Shown: positions 24,420 to 38,044, counted from the first letter of the stretch. The stretch is DNA of 64,000 nucleotides from Ampelomyces quisqualis (GCA_018398575.1 JAGTXZ010000006.1:248001-312000), one strand, 5' to 3'. Translations and numbers: made by a program. The notes: generated by a model not told the origin, from the sequence alone.

Positions 24420-26560
24420 TACTTAGTAAAATAAGTAAAATATACAAAACTAACATAAAAACTGTAAGTAAATATTGCTAACACTATAGCTCTTACTAAG
24501 TAGATAAATAACACAGAGACATAACAAGACTTAAATAGGCTGTTAGTAGAGCAACTACTTACTCTAACTGCTAAATAAAATATATTAGTAGAGAAAGAAG
24601 GTAAAGAAAAGAGCTATAGTTACGCACAGTAATGCTAAAAGAGATAACAGCGTTATGCACAGAAAAGATTTGTAGAAAAAGAACAAACTTAGGACAAGCA
24701 CAAGAAAAACTAGAGGTATAAGAAATAGTGTAGTAGCGCACTTAGTTGCGTTTAAGAACTATGCCTAACACTAAGAAGTAACTAATAGAGGGAATGCAAA
24801 GATGCTGCAATAGACAAAGCCTAAGACTAAAAGCTTTAGTAGAGAGTAGAGAAGGAAGAAGATACTTACATCTATTCTATTAGCTAACTTGCAACAGCTC
24901 TAACTAGTTAACAGTAAAGATATAACTAGTAGTTAACTGTCTTTAAGAACTAGACATAAGAAACCTAAATACTAATACCTAAGAACTAATGCAACAGTCC
25001 TACTAACTACCTAAAATAACCTAGAAACAGAGAGAGAAGAGTCTAGAAGCTTAGCGTTAACAAATTAATAGCCAAAAAATACAAGAAGAAGAGCCTAGAT
25101 TAACTCTAGAGATCTAGCTACTTAAGCTAGGCAATAGTTAGTTAAGACACAGCGTAATATAAATCTTTAAAGAGTCTAAGAAAACCTAAGAAAGAGGTAT
25201 AGGATTCTAATACTTAGACTGCGCTAGACTACAAGGACTAGCAAAAATAACAACGTCTACAATAGAAGTAGAGCTACAAGAACTTATAAGCCTAAGACAT
25301 AGAGCGTAACATCTAGTCTAATATATAAGTAGTATTAAAGAATACAAGATTAGTTTTATAAAGTCTAGGCTTAGTAATAGAACAAAGGTAAAGACTACAA
25401 AAAAAAGTCTATTACTATAGAAATTACTTACAGGCGCTATATAAGAACTATAGCAAAGATACTACACGCTAGAGCCTACCTTTCTACTATTAGAAGGCGC
25501 AATAGTTGCTATTGCTAAACAATTAGTCTTAGCCTGCACCTTTGCGTTATACATAGGCTTCTTATAGATATTAGACTCTATTATATTAAAGTAACAGAGC
25601 AGCCTGTTAGTAGTGCAGAGAGCGTTGCTAACGTAAGAAACCTAGAAGCCTATGCTAGAAATCTGCATGTTATACTCTTTAGCCTAATTAAATGTTAGTA
25701 GAATGCATATAACGCCTTAGGAAAACAAACTTTAACAAAAGAGAAACAAATTAAAAAGAACTTATATTAGTGTAGAGCTGCTATACGCTAGCGCTAACAT
25801 TATTAAGCTTGCAAATAATAGTGTCCTGCTTAACAAGGAGCTGCTAGAGAAGCTAGCAGATATCTACTAGAATATTAACCTTGTTAACCTTGCGTGTTAG
25901 ACTCTAGTAGCTAGACTTGTTACTACTGCAAGACTTTGCTTAAGCAGCCCTAAGCTTATTAATAAAGTTAGACTGGAGACTAGTAATTGTATACTGTATT
26001 AACAGCTACTTAACCTTAGAATTGCAAGCAAGCGCGTTACAAAGCAAAATAACTATAATCTTAAGGTAATTGTTAATCTAGAAAGCAATTAGAATTAACT
26101 AGAAAAGTAAAAGAATATAGTAGTTAACTTACAGGCCTACACGTAATATAAGCATTCTTGCACTAAGAGTAAGTGCTCTTACTACAAGTAATCTTATACT
26201 TAGACTTGTTACTCTTAAGCTAAGCAATAGCGCAGCCTAAACAACATAGTAGGTTAAGCTTAGCCTTAATAATAATGTCTAGTCTGTCCTATTACTAGTT
26301 AGTAATATGCCTAGACCTAGCTTAGCGCCTTAAATATAAAACTTATAATTAAGGAGTTAGCAGCACAACGCTTAGCTAGAGAACTACAAGAAGTGTATAG
26401 ACTTAGTATCTTTGCAAATAGCAGCACAAGCGCAGGAGATGCGTAAGTTAACAAGAGAGGTAACGCGCAAGTAAGTATACAGAAGGTAAGGCTAGTGCAG
26501 TATATAGTACTACCTAAAAAGAGAAGTAAAAGTGTAGAACAATAGTTCTAAGTAAAGTAA
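24420..26560 (+). pseudogene. Extra sense frame (ORF3) of E3 after integrase
   Basis: Roughly 700 codons on the same strand as gag-pol, ending about 60 bases before the 3' LTR. Stops are largely TAG/TAA at Gln-like positions, suggesting a real ancestral frame damaged by RIP. The translation is Gln/Leu/Lys-rich with several helical stretches. Near the end (about 26150-26210) is a Cys cluster, HSCTKSKCSYYK then TQTC, followed by a helical segment (KELAAQRLARELQEVYRL). It is not a known pol domain and not recognised. The combination resembles a second gag-like or nucleic-acid-binding protein. Frame continuity was followed by eye and could hide frameshifts. Confidence 0.45.
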
Positions 26561-26618
26561 TTTTTGTTTTAATAGTTGCGCAGGTCTAAGCGCACCTAGC
26601 GCTAGAGTAGAGGGATTA

Positions 26619-26836
26619 TGTAATAGGCTACTGCCTGGTTAGTTCTTAGTTACAGAAAAACCTTAGCTCTCTAAACTAGAACACTAAAAACGCTCTAGAC
26701 TAGAACACTAAAAACGTTCTAGACTAGAATACTAAAATCCTCTAGACTATAAAAACCCTTTAGGTAACAATTAGGATAGGACACAAATTTACGTCTTTAT
26801 TCTCTAGCATCTACTCTTAGAGTCTGCCTCTTAATA
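26619..26836 (+). repeat. 3' LTR of E3
   Basis: TGTAATAGG...CTTAATA, 218 bp. It differs from the 5' LTR by about a dozen C/T or G/A changes. It has the same 24-bp triplication and TATAAAAA (26748). Confidence 0.93.
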
Positions 26837-26841
26837 TTATA

Positions 26842-28750
26842 TAGTATACACTTTACAGTTAAAACTAACGCTAAAACACTAGTTGCCTAGCTTTAGCGCA
26901 GCGCTACTAATCTACCTAGAGCTCTTGTTACGCGCTAGCTTATACTTCTTAATATATAGGAATTTAATATAGTTTATATTAAAGATAAGAAAAATATAGT
27001 AGCTAATGCTCTTTTAAGAAGACCTAAGAAGCTAGGATAAGAACTATCTAATAAGCTAGAGAAGGATACTAAGAAGTTTGTTAACGCTTATTTAAATCTA
27101 GTATAGCTTACTATTACTCTATAGCTGCACGTATCTAACCTACGTTATAGTAGCTGTAAAGCTAATCTTAGCTTTAAACACTAACTATTAGATAAAGCCT
27201 ATAATAAGAAATCTTAGGCGTATAACTAATAGATCCTATTCTACTATTAGCCTTATAGTCTTTTAAGAGCTAAAATAAAGAAATTTACAAGAAGAGCACT
27301 TAAATTTCTAGTTAGAAAGAGCTATCTTTTCTTAATACTAACTAGAGAACATTTACTATGGTAAATTATAGATAAACTTAACAAACGCTTAGCTATTATA
27401 AAAGCTATATATAATAAATTAGAGTACTAAGAGAAGAAAGGTATATAGCGCAAAGTATAGGCGTATTATTATTAGAAGAGATAATATAAGGATGTTAAGT
27501 TCTATGTTAAGTTGTACCTAGAATATTAAGTATACGCCTTAGTAATAGTTTAAGAGAAACTCTAGCTAATAACCTCTCTAATAATACCCTTTGGCTAGAT
27601 ATTAATAGACGTAGTCTATATATCTATAGCTAGAGGCAAGAAGTTTCTTGTAGTAGCCTAATATACTATAATATAGTATGTTAAGACTAAAGCTCTATTA
27701 AACGCAGACTTAGTATCTATTGTTAAGTTTCTAGAACAAAAGTTCTTCTGTTAATAGATATCAGAGGCTACTATATAAAATTTTAGTTAATAGAGAACCT
27801 AAGAACAAGCACTTACTAATTAACTTATAGTAGTAATTTAGAATATACTAAGTAGTACCTAGTGCCTATTATCTATAAGGTTAGAGCTTAATTAAGTAAG
27901 AATACGCGCCTATAGTAAATGCTTTAAAGAAGCCTAGTAGACTATAGGTTAACTACTTACACTAAGTTCTATAGGCTAATTAGACTAGTATTAAGCATAC
28001 TACTAAAAAGACTCTAGCTTTTCTTACGTGTAGTTACAAGCACGCACTGCCTATTAAATTGTGTATACTAACCTAGCAAACACTACTCTAGAAAGAAGTA
28101 ACTAATACTACTTTGCTATTAGCTATAATAGCTTATTAATTTAAAAAGAAAGATATTAGGCTATTAAAGTCTATTACCAGGACTGTCTAATTAAGAAATA
28201 ATAACAAGAACTACTTTAATAAAAGCAGAGTTACAAGGATAGATAAGTTAAAGATTAGTAACCTAGTTTTTCTAAGAGATTCCTACTACAATAACAACTA
28301 ATTAGTACTTAGCAAGTTTCTTCTAAAATAGTAAGAGCTATTTAGAATATATAAGGTAGGAGAAAAGGGCTAGTATAACCTTAAAGAGCTTAATAGAGCA
28401 CTGTTTTAAAGCTACACGCTAGGTAACAGGCTAAAGAGGTTCTATTAGCGTACTAAAATAGAACTAGAGCTTGTTAACTACAGCCTATCTACTAATAAGA
28501 CTAAAGACTAGGCGCTTTCTAGCTATAGGCAGGACATCCTATAACTAGTAGGAGAATTAGTAGCGCGCTAGCGCTCTAAGAGACTTAAGAATAGTATGTA
28601 AACTAAAGAAAAAGAAGATTTAGATTTAGAGTAGTTAGTAGAGGTACGCTAAAGAGCTGTTAGAGTATATATTAAGTAAAACCTAAACTGTAATAGGTCT
28701 AAATATAAGGTTATAAGAATAGCCTTAAAGTTTCTATAAGAATAAAAATA
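26842..28750 (+). mobile_element. G: 3' part (rest of RNase H, integrase)
   Basis: Resumes the RNase H frame broken by E3 (YSIHFTVKTNAKTLVA). The integrase core lies at about 27450-28250 (VYISIARGKKFLVVAQ, then ALLNADLVSIVKFLEQKFFC). RIP stops are throughout. The 3' LTR of G was not identified, so the right limit is approximate. Confidence 0.75.
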
Positions 28751-31700
28751 GATAATAGAGAAAGTTATATTACAAACGTAGTTTATAATACTTCTATAAG
28801 ACAATTAAGGAGTGTATTTTAAAATAAGGCTAAGGCATTTACTATTTTAAAGTAATATTAGCGCAACGCTATAAGATATTCTATTCTAAACTTCTAAGTA
28901 GATAGAAGCTTTAGAGAAAACAATATTATTACTAATAGTATAGTCTATATTAGCTTTAGCATTATTGCTAACCTCTATCTTATTACTATTATTAACAGAA
29001 TTCTTAATAGCGTTATCTATGCTCTTGTTAGCCTTGTTATTAGACTTAGAGTTAGAATCTAGCTAGCTAGCCTAACTAGGATTAAAATTATACTTACTGT
29101 TATTAGAAACCTCTAGCAGCTCTTTAGTTACGCAAGATCTTCTACTATAATAACTTTTTTCCTTGGCTATATTGCGCAGTAGACTACTCTAAACAAATAA
29201 ATTCTAATTAAACCTTATAGTAGCCTAGCAAGTTAAAACAAGGAACTATAAACAAGACGTATATTCTCTAAAGCCTATAGTAGTAAGAATAGGTAGCGTT
29301 TGCAGGATATTGTAAGCATTAAGCCTGTTTTAATTAATAGACTACTTTAAATCTCTTGTGTTGCTATAATATTAGTGTAAATCTAAATAGAAATTTAGAG
29401 AAAGGTATTTCTAAATAAGTGTTAGCTACTTACCTATACAAGAATAAGCCTAGAAGCCTATATTATAGACGTAATTAGTGTAAGTACTATAAAGCAGCTA
29501 CTTACTATTATAGATAATACTACAACACTTACTAGAAGCGTATGTACAATTACTCTTTGCGCAGCAGCTATAAGGCTAAATATTATACTAGCTAGGTTCT
29601 AGATAGATGCAGGTAGACTAACTGTAATATAGAATAAGAGTAGCTAGATTATCCTTAAGAAAGTTACAGCCTATAACTAAGTAAAAGTAGTTCTTAACTA
29701 AGATTCTATTAGTCTTTATATTAAAGAAGTTAAACTATATAGCTAGTATATATCTACTTTCTTTTATAAGCTTAGAAAAAAGAGCGTAGTTAACAAGCAG
29801 TAGAGAAAGGTTTCCTCTGTTAGTTTTAATCTTAAAAAGTATATGCTAGAGCTTAGTAATAAACTTAATAGTAATTTAGCTAGATAATATTACTATAACT
29901 ATAAATAGATTAGTCTAGAACAGCTAATAGGTTATTAAGAAACTACTTACGCTAGTTAAAGATAGTATTATAAGAGGAAGAAACCTTCTTATAGATATAT
30001 AGCTTAGAATTTTATTACTATAATAGCTAGAGAAGATAGGCTTTATAGAAGATATCTAAGTAATAGACTAAGAGGTAGGTAAAGAAGCTGTTAGAGTTAG
30101 CGTGTAGTGCTAGGCAATCTAAGCTTAAAGCTTATTATTACCTATACCCTAAGTCTTAACTAGCTTACTATAAGCCTAAGAAGTTGTTAGAACTTTAATA
30201 GACAACTAAGAAAAACCTAAGTTGTTATTAGAGAAGCCTAGGTTGCTATTAAGAAAGCCTAAGCTATTGTTAGAGAAGCTAGGTAAGTTTCTAAACATAG
30301 ACTATACTATATTATAGAACTTATTACTAAACTCTAAAGCAGCTGTAATAAGTAAGTATAATAGGCGTAGAATTAGGCTATATAGGTTAGGATTTTAGAG
30401 TAACACGTGTTTAAGCTACTAAAGAAGCTTATTAATTGTAGCTAGAGTAGTAGCGTTAGGTAGGAGTAGAAGAAGAGTTGTTAGGAGAGTATATAGAGCT
30501 AGCAAAAGTCTCTAATTAACTATAGGCTTTGCAGATAGCTTTCTAAATAGTAGTAGCTTAGGTAACAGCCTATATACTACAGCTAAAGCCTTAGTAGCCT
30601 TACTAGATAGAGAGGAAGTAATAGAGTAGCGTAGGCTACTCTCAGAACTAGGTTATAGCCTATGTAGAGATTAAGAAGCAGGCGTAGGTAGTAGAGAGCA
30701 TAGTAGAAAGCAAATAAGTAGGCAATGTTAAGTAGTAGTGTAGAAATCTATACTTAGTAAGGTAATTAATAGGCTTAAAAAGAGAGTATAGAAGTATAAA
30801 AAAAGGTAAGGTAGAAGATTTAAAAAAGCCTAGGTAGCGCGTAGTTAAAACAACGCGCCTAAAAATACGCGCTAGTTAGGTAAGAGAAAAATAGTAAATA
30901 GTAGTAGTAGAGGGCTAGTTAATTAAGAAAATTACAAAGAGATAGAACCTCTTTTTTTATAGAAGAGGAGGAAAAGTAGTGCCCTTAGATATAGCTAGAA
31001 ACTCTAAAGATGCGTTAAAAGAGAAGAGTTAATTCTATACTAAGCTACGATAAAAAACAAATCTATTCTAGAGAACTCTAATTGTTAGAGAAGTTATTTA
31101 GGCTACCTAGGCTATTACTTAAGGTATTTATATTAATATCTCTAATTACTAGATTACTATTACTAGCTTCTAGGCTAGTATTATTAACACTACGCTTTGC
31201 ACTAGCTAAGGGCCTACTAATATTAAGCTAAGCTAAATGCTTATTAATAATTATATTATTAGTATTCTTCTTAACATTCTTATTAACTGCAGCTAACTTA
31301 AGATCTAACAAAGCCTTCTTGCAAGGTAACTTCTTAATCCTATAGTTCTTTATAGATAGACTAGAAATGTAACGCTTACTAAAAGAAGAAGTACTTAAGT
31401 GCCTCTTAGAGTTATAGCTCGCTTTAGAAGAGTTTTTAGACACCTTGCTAGCACTAAAGTCTAGGCTTTAACAAGCCTTCTTAGCTAACAGCTTTGCAAA
31501 ATCTAGTAGCCTAGACTTACTTAGAGCTCTAAAGCTACTAATTTTCTTTACTAGAGTTAGTAAACTATAATTACGCAAATTCTTAGAAGGTAAGTTATTA
31601 GAAAGAAGAGGGCTAGGAGTAATGTAGAAGAGCTTAACAGCTCTAGTACTCTTAACGCTACGCAGAATAACTAAAGCGCCTAGAAATAATTAGTAAATAA

Positions 31701-33359
31701 CTCTAAGAAAATAATAGAAAAGAATAACTAGAAAGGCGTTAGCTACTTACAATTTATTAAACACTACTCTTTAGTAGAAGAGAATAAGCAGTTGCTACAA
31801 GTACTATTGTTTAGTAGCTTACTCTAGAACCTAAATTGTATATACAAGCTAGTAGACTTAAACGTCTAACTAGCTCTTGCGCAGCAACTACACAAGTGCT
31901 TAGACTTATCTTTAATAAAAGCTATGTTAATAGCGTAGTTAGTATAGCTTAGGATTAAGCTCTTAATATAGGCGTTGTAGATCTTATACTTCTTAGCTCT
32001 AGAGTTATCCTTAAGGCTAAAGTAATTGCCTAGAGTAGAAAGTAACTTGTTAATATACAGAGGTCTATTAGTCTTAATAACTAAGCTTACCTACTTAGCT
32101 CCTAAATAAGAGCTAATAGTAATTAGTAACAGATAAGGCCTAAATGTTTTTCCTGCAGACTTAAGAGTAATAAAGACTAACTAGAGCTTAGTAATAAGAG
32201 AGCAGCTTAGCTTTCTATTCTTGTTTAATTTAACTAGAGCAAATATTAGTACGCGTTTAGCTTAACTTATTAACAAACTAGCACTTACTCTAGTTAATTA
32301 TATTACTGTAGCTAGAACAGTTAACTAGGTATCTGTAAACTAGAAAGCAAGTATTTCTATTAGGCCTAGAAACAAGCTTATTCTTTATTATAGCTTAAAA
32401 ATAAAGATAAAGTGTAACTAAGAGGCTAAGAAAGTGTTAGGCACGTATATTAGGAAAATTCTAATTAACTAAAGGCAAAGCGTTAACTAAGCAACTATTA
32501 GTAACAGCTAAGCTAGAAACTTAGAGCCCTAAAGTAAAAATGCGCTAAATTACAAGAAGAGGTAGCTAAGTAAGTAAAAGAGTAGAGTGTACGCTAGAGC
32601 AAAGTAGTGTAGCTACGTGTAGATAAGTTACTTTAAAAGTAAATAGAAGTAGTAAGGTAAGAGAGTAACAAGTAGATAATGTAAACTAAGCTAAAGCTAG
32701 TTAGAACGCCTATTAACAAGGTAGAGAAGTTAAGTAGCTAATTGTAGTACAGCAGCAGTAAAGTTGCGCGTTAAGTAAGTTAAAAGAAAGAGAGGCGTAG
32801 AGTAAGCAGCTAGTAATAAAGGTAATAAAAGACTAAATAACAAGTAGAGCAGCCAAAAGAGAGTAGAGCTAAAAGGTAAGGTAAAGTTAGCTAACGCAAG
32901 ACATGTTATAATAGAAGCAGTCTAAAGCGTTTGCAGTTGTAACAGAAGTCTGCCTAGGCAATACTACTATAACACTAGGTAAAGTTAGAATAACGTAGGC
33001 TAATAGTACTTTAGCGTTTAGGTAAGAGAGTTAGATAGTAATATAAGGAGATAGGAAAAGATTGTAAATAGGCACTACTCTTTTACTTAAGGCCTATTAG
33101 TTATTACTTTAGTATTACAAAAAGTTTAGAGTTGTTTTTCCTTAGGAGTTGGTCCTTTTGTTTAAGTATTTTAGTTTTGCATTTAGTATAAAAGAGAAGA
33201 GGCCTCTTTCTATAGATTAGAGAAGAGATATAGTAAAGTAATATAGAAAGTAAGTCTAAAGAACGCTTAGGGCACAGCTAAGGGCATAGATAAGATACAA
33301 TAGCTAAAGAGCTATTAGAGAAAAAGAACCTACACATATACACCTAAAAATAATGTATT
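28751..33359. other. Degenerate repeat DNA, family unassigned
   Basis: AT-rich, CpA-depleted sequence with no LTR pair found by eye. A few longish frames exist on both strands (for example 31228-31443 minus, and a Leu/Gln-rich plus frame around 31740-32200). A Lys/Arg/Glu/Gln-rich plus-strand stretch at 32560-32900 could be the C-terminal tail of a DDE transposase, but this is weak. A TATA-like TATAAAAG lies near 33189. Probably remnants of one or more elements between G and F. Confidence 0.4.
30216..30278 (+). repeat. 21-bp minisatellite, three units
   Basis: Three adjacent 21-bp units beginning CCTAAG or CCTAGG at 30216, 30237 and 30258, with a fourth partial start. One frame reads PKLLLEK per unit, so it may be a heptad repeat from a decayed coding frame. 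Confidence 0.75.
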
Positions 33360-35700
33360 AAATTTTATATTAAATCTAATAGGCCTTAAAGGTAAATAAC
33401 GCTCTACTATAATAGCGTACTTTATCTTATTATTACTAGCGTAATATAACTATACTATTTATAATAAGAAGCTTATAGTAGTTATTAAATACCTAGAAGT
33501 ATAGACGCTAGAGCTTTAGAGTATCTATAAGCTATTTACTATTCTTACAGACTTTAAAAACCTAGAATACTCTATAACTACGCAATTGCTTATAGAGTAA
33601 CAGTAACGTTAGTTAGAACTTCTATCTAAATTCTACTTTTACTTCTAGTATTACTTAGAGCATCTTACTACTTGTTTAGACACGCTAAGTTAGCGCAAGC
33701 AAGATATACAGGATTATATACTATAGCTAGGGCGCGTTATAATACTACTTTCTATTTAGTCTATATCTACGCGTTCTTATAAGAGAGACTGCTAGCTTTC
33801 TTTAGAAAATCTTCTCTTCTTAGACTAGTATATACAAGAGCTTTAGAATAAGGCTATACACTAGGATAAGACATATAGACTCTATCTGTAAGTAGTATAC
33901 TAGAGTGCTAGAGTATTCTTATTAGAGGCTAGAACAAATTAATAAGTTAGTAACTATAATATCTTACTATATAGCGCACTTTAGTAGAAAGGCGTAATAT
34001 AGCTACTAAGGTAAAAGCTACTTACTATAACAGTTATTTAGTAAGCGCATAACTTAAACTTAGCTAGTTACCTAGGTAAAAACAAGACGTTTTAAATCTT
34101 GCGTTAAGATTATTATTAGAACAAAATAGCTATAGACGTTACTTAATTTATTTGTAACTACTATTACTATAGAGTGCATATATCTTGCCTCTAAAGGTAA
34201 AGTCTTTTATAGCCTATCCTAGTTACAGATTAATACTAGGCCTAGATCTCTATAGATTTTATAGTAAACCTTCTATAAGCTTATAAAACCTTGCCTTAAT
34301 ATCTCTTAGTTATTGCTAATAGGTTGTCTAAGTACGTATAGCTAGAAGCTATAACTTTAATAAAGGCTAAGAATTACACAGAGCAATTTAAAGGAGGCCT
34401 AGTAGTAGTTTTATAGTTTCCTAAGCAGTATAATTAGTAACTATAGCTTAGACTAGCTAAAAAAATTCTAGAAAACTCTGTGCAAACTTGCTAGTGTTAA
34501 ACAACTCTTGTCTATAGTATACTACTCTTAAACAGATAGCAGCACAAAACAAGTAAACTAAGAAGTATAATTAGTTCTAAGAGTTATAGTAAATCTCTTC
34601 TAAATAAATTAGCCTTAATGCTTTGCAGCTTACTAGCTAGCGCTTAATAACAGAAACTCTTCTGCAACTAGTGTAAGCCCTAACTTACTACTTAACAGAT
34701 ATAATATACTACTAATCTAGCCTAGTAATACTCTAAAACTATCTCTTATAGTAGTAAAGAAAAGAGTAGTCTAGTTTATGCGCTACCTATAAAAAGAAAT
34801 AGTAATAGCTTAAGCTACAATCTTATATACCTAGTAGAAATAACAACAAGCTATAGATTAAGCACGTTAACTAGTATAATATTATTAAGTTAAGAATAGA
34901 GTATAGTTTTCTATAAGAAACGTTAAAACTATATAGTAGAGCAGGAAGTTAGACTAGCTACAAGTTAAGTACAGTATAGTAGCTGTTCTATCTCTACTTA
35001 TAGTTACTCTAGATTTACCTAGAAGCCTTTATAAAATAGTGCACGTTAACCTTATTAAACTAGCTTCTAAAGATCTACTCCTAAGCTAAGTCTTCTAAGA
35101 CTCTACACTAGAACTAGCACTAGAACTAGAGGATAAGGACAAAAACCTGCGCAAATAGAAAGTAAAAGAAATACTTTAAGAGAAAAATATATAAGGCTGT
35201 AACAAGAGACAAGTACTAGTTAAGCAGAAGAGATAGATTATACTATTATAGTACTCTAAGGAGAATTTCCTAGATATAGAAGCTCTTTATATATTAAAAG
35301 GCAAAAGAACAAAGTATTTATAAGGTAAAATTACTTAAAGAATAATAAGCGCAAAAATTTAGAGCTATATAGGCTATAGAAGATTTATTTTTTTAGCCCT
35401 AAAGAGTTGCTGCCTAGGAAACAGCTAGGCTCTTATAGAAGACTCTAAGGAGTTAGCCTAAGAGTATAATAGAACTATACTAGCTTAAGACTAGTCTCTG
35501 CTAAAGAGTAGCTTATTATTATTAGAGAACGTAGAGCAGCAGTAGTAGTAATAAGGTAGGCCTAGAAGGCTATTACTAAAGCCTGCAGGCAACACTACGC
35601 GTAGCTTAAAGTAGAGAAAGATAGAGGTAGTAGTAAGAGCAGCGCAGAAAAGAGCCTAACGTAAACTCTAGTTAGTAACTTTATAAATAGAAAGCAGGCT
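33360..35700 (+). mobile_element. F: gypsy fragment (RNase H, integrase, C-terminal region)
   Basis: Starts abruptly inside RNase H (YTIYNKKLIVVIKYLEV, FTILTDFKNLEYS). It continues through integrase (about 33950-34850, with RNase-H-like core and YSILLLNRQQ for the usual Y-S-P-Q-T-D-G-Q segment). A C-terminal part to about 35600 includes EYNRTILA and a basic tail. No reverse transcriptase or LTR was seen, so it is truncated on the left. RIP stops are frequent. It is a different lineage from E1/E4 by sequence. Confidence 0.7.
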
Positions 35701-37490
35701 AGCTGCTATATATATTCTAGTTAGCTATAATCTTATACTATAACACTATTATCTCTTGTATACCTTATCCTAACATATTAAGAGCAGGAACTAGGTTGTT
35801 TACTTAGTTTCTATAGCTAGGCGTTATAATAACAAGAGATAACAATAGGGTATTAGAGATAGAGCTAAAGGCTAAGGCTGTTACGCTACTATTCTAAGTA
35901 AGCTAGTAAGCTACCTTAAAGTTAAGCTTAGTATTATAGAACTATATTAAGTTAGTAGAACAGTTATAGAAAAGGTACTACTAGAAAACTACTTATAGCC
36001 TTTAAGTATATAGAGGCGCGTAAGCTAGCCTTTTTAATATAAGCTACTATATTCTTACTATTAGCAATAAGCTTATAGGCCTTAAGTGCTATATAAAGAG
36101 CTAGATAAATAGAAAGTAAGCCTATAAATAAGTTGCAATAGCACTTTACTATATAATAAGAGCTATACTTTTTACTACTATTCTATATATAGTTAATATA
36201 GCTATAGACTATATACTTCTTAATATATAACAGGTAGTTAAACTATACGCGCTTTAGTATTACAGCCTTAATATTAGAGTTACTAGTTACTTTATAACTA
36301 CTTATATAGCAACAGCGCCTTAAGAGCGTAATAGTCTTAAGAAGAAAGCGCTTAGAGCGCATAGAAGAGAATATTAGAAAGTAATTAACAGGTTAATTAT
36401 TAGAGAAGTAGGTATAGTTAGTGTACAGTTTAGGCGCAGTCTAAAGGTAGAAGAGAAGACTAAAAAAGAATAGTGTTAGTAGTATAAGAACTAGGACAGA
36501 GCTAGCTAAGCGCTAATATAAAATTATAGTAGGCGTATAGACGTACGTATATAGTGTGCAGCTAGGCAATAAAGTAGTACTAGAATAACTCTAGCCTAGT
36601 ATTATAGCACAATTACTATACTATAATAATATAAGTTTCTATATTAGGAGAAGAGTAAGTAAAGAAGTATATAATAGGCTAGGCTTTACCTAGCTCTTTA
36701 CCTTCTTAAGTAGAGCTTAGCCTAGCCTTACTACCTCTTTATAGACTAGTACACACAAAGAGTATATAAGTCTCTTTTATAACTAATAGAAGAGCTTAAA
36801 GAATATAACTCTTTCTAGTACCTTATTATTCTATCTTTACGGGCTAGACTATAACAGATAGCTATATTACTAGTATCTTAATTATACTAGTTAGTAAAAT
36901 ATTTCTAAGCTTAAGCTATAGTATTATATATTGTAATCTTAAATATATTTTTATGTAAATAGATAAAAAGAGAAGTACTATTACCTTTATATCTTTAGCT
37001 TTCTAGGTATCTTATAATTTCTTATCTACTATAAGTCTTGTTTTCTTACTAGTAATAATCTTAAAGCGCCTAGTATACTTAAATATAATATTTTAGGCTA
37101 AGCGCTACTTATAGAAGTTAATACTATAAGAATTAGGATTAGGTAAAGCTAATTAATTAAACTAACTTGAAGAAGAAGAATAAAGTAGCTATTATAGAAG
37201 CGTTATATAAATGTTAAGATAATAGAGTAATTAGAGTAATAAAAGAACGCGTTTAGGTTGTAGTTATAACGCGTAGGAACTTTAGCTAGTTTAGTAACGC
37301 GTTAGTAAGGTAGTCAGGCAAGTAAAAGAATTAGAAGAAGTATTATTATAATATAGGTAAAGAACTAAGTAGCAGAAGAAGTATATAATTTAGAAGCTAA
37401 TAATAAATTAGAGCGCTAGGCTTATAACCTGTTAGAGTTATAATGTAAAGTATTTATAAAGTTGTAATTAAATTAATAGGAGCAGACTCT
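35701..37490. other. Degenerate AT-rich DNA
   Basis: RIP-like composition without a recognisable domain or LTR. It ends sharply at about 37490, where base composition becomes balanced. Confidence 0.5.
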
Positions 37491-37581
37491 AAAGGAGCCG
37501 CTCAAATAGCTACACGCTAGGCCTTATTGGGCTGATAGACAAGCTACAGAATAACTCCTCTCACACTGATAGCCGTTTCCT

Positions 37582-37884
37582 TCAACAATCTTCACAACAA
37601 TGGATTGCGCAAACCGACTGCCAAAGTACACGCGAGAAGACACCAGTAACCCTCTTCCAGTTTGGTGAATGCAAGACAATTTTCTGGTCGAATCTGCTAG
37701 CACGAACGTGTTGCCTGTATCTTGGGTCGAACACCCAGTTTGCACTCAGAGTATCGCTCAATGCCTTGACCAGGTGTTGCTCTTGACTTGAAGCGTGATT
37801 TTGTATTGACAGCTCAACGCAGGGAGTTACTTTACTGGTAGAAACTTTTGCAAAAATCCCATTGTTGCTGTAACTTGCTGGTAA
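37582..37884 (-). other. 100-codon open frame without Met
   Basis: Minus-strand frame from after a TAA to TGA at 37582-37584, with no ATG inside. The composition looks protein-like (QEQHLVKALSDTLSANWVFD, then RYRQHVRASRFDQKIVLHS). It could be a last exon or a fragment of a gene cut off by the repeats on the left. No family is recognised. An overlapping frame at 37524-37745 on the same strand is the competing reading. Confidence 0.3.
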
Positions 37885-38044
37885 TTAGGCGTTCAACGAC
37901 CCTACTGATTTCATGAAACCTCTTGAGAGACTTGATCTGGCCGCTACGATGAAACAACTGGCAATCATGGCCTGTACGCTCGCATCCTGCGCGAAGTATC
38001 AGTTTTCATAGCACATCTCACTCACATAGTCCAGCAATTTTGAC

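Larger units (their letters stand above)
18692..26836 (+). mobile_element. E3: complete Ty3/gypsy element inserted in G
   Basis: 8145 bp with 218-bp LTRs and a perfect target duplication TTATA (18687-18691 and 26837-26841), placed inside the RNase H frame of G. Order: LTR, gag with an intact CCHC knuckle, RT, RNase H, a 99-bp tandem repeat array, integrase, a long extra sense frame, LTR. RIP stops are present but rarer than in neighbours; the LTRs differ by about a dozen transitions. It is therefore probably one of the younger insertions. It is about 1-2 kb longer than the other elements, largely because of the extra frame and repeat array. Confidence 0.93.

Noticed and set aside
31228..31443. 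71-codon minus-strand frame, Lys/Ser/Asn-rich
   Set aside because: Low-complexity, no domain, in decayed repeat DNA; not supported as a gene.
32560..33010. C-terminal tail of a pogo/Fot1 transposase with a zinc knuckle
   Set aside because: Only a basic, Gln-rich composition is seen; no DDE core or terminal repeats were found, so it was kept as unassigned repeat DNA.
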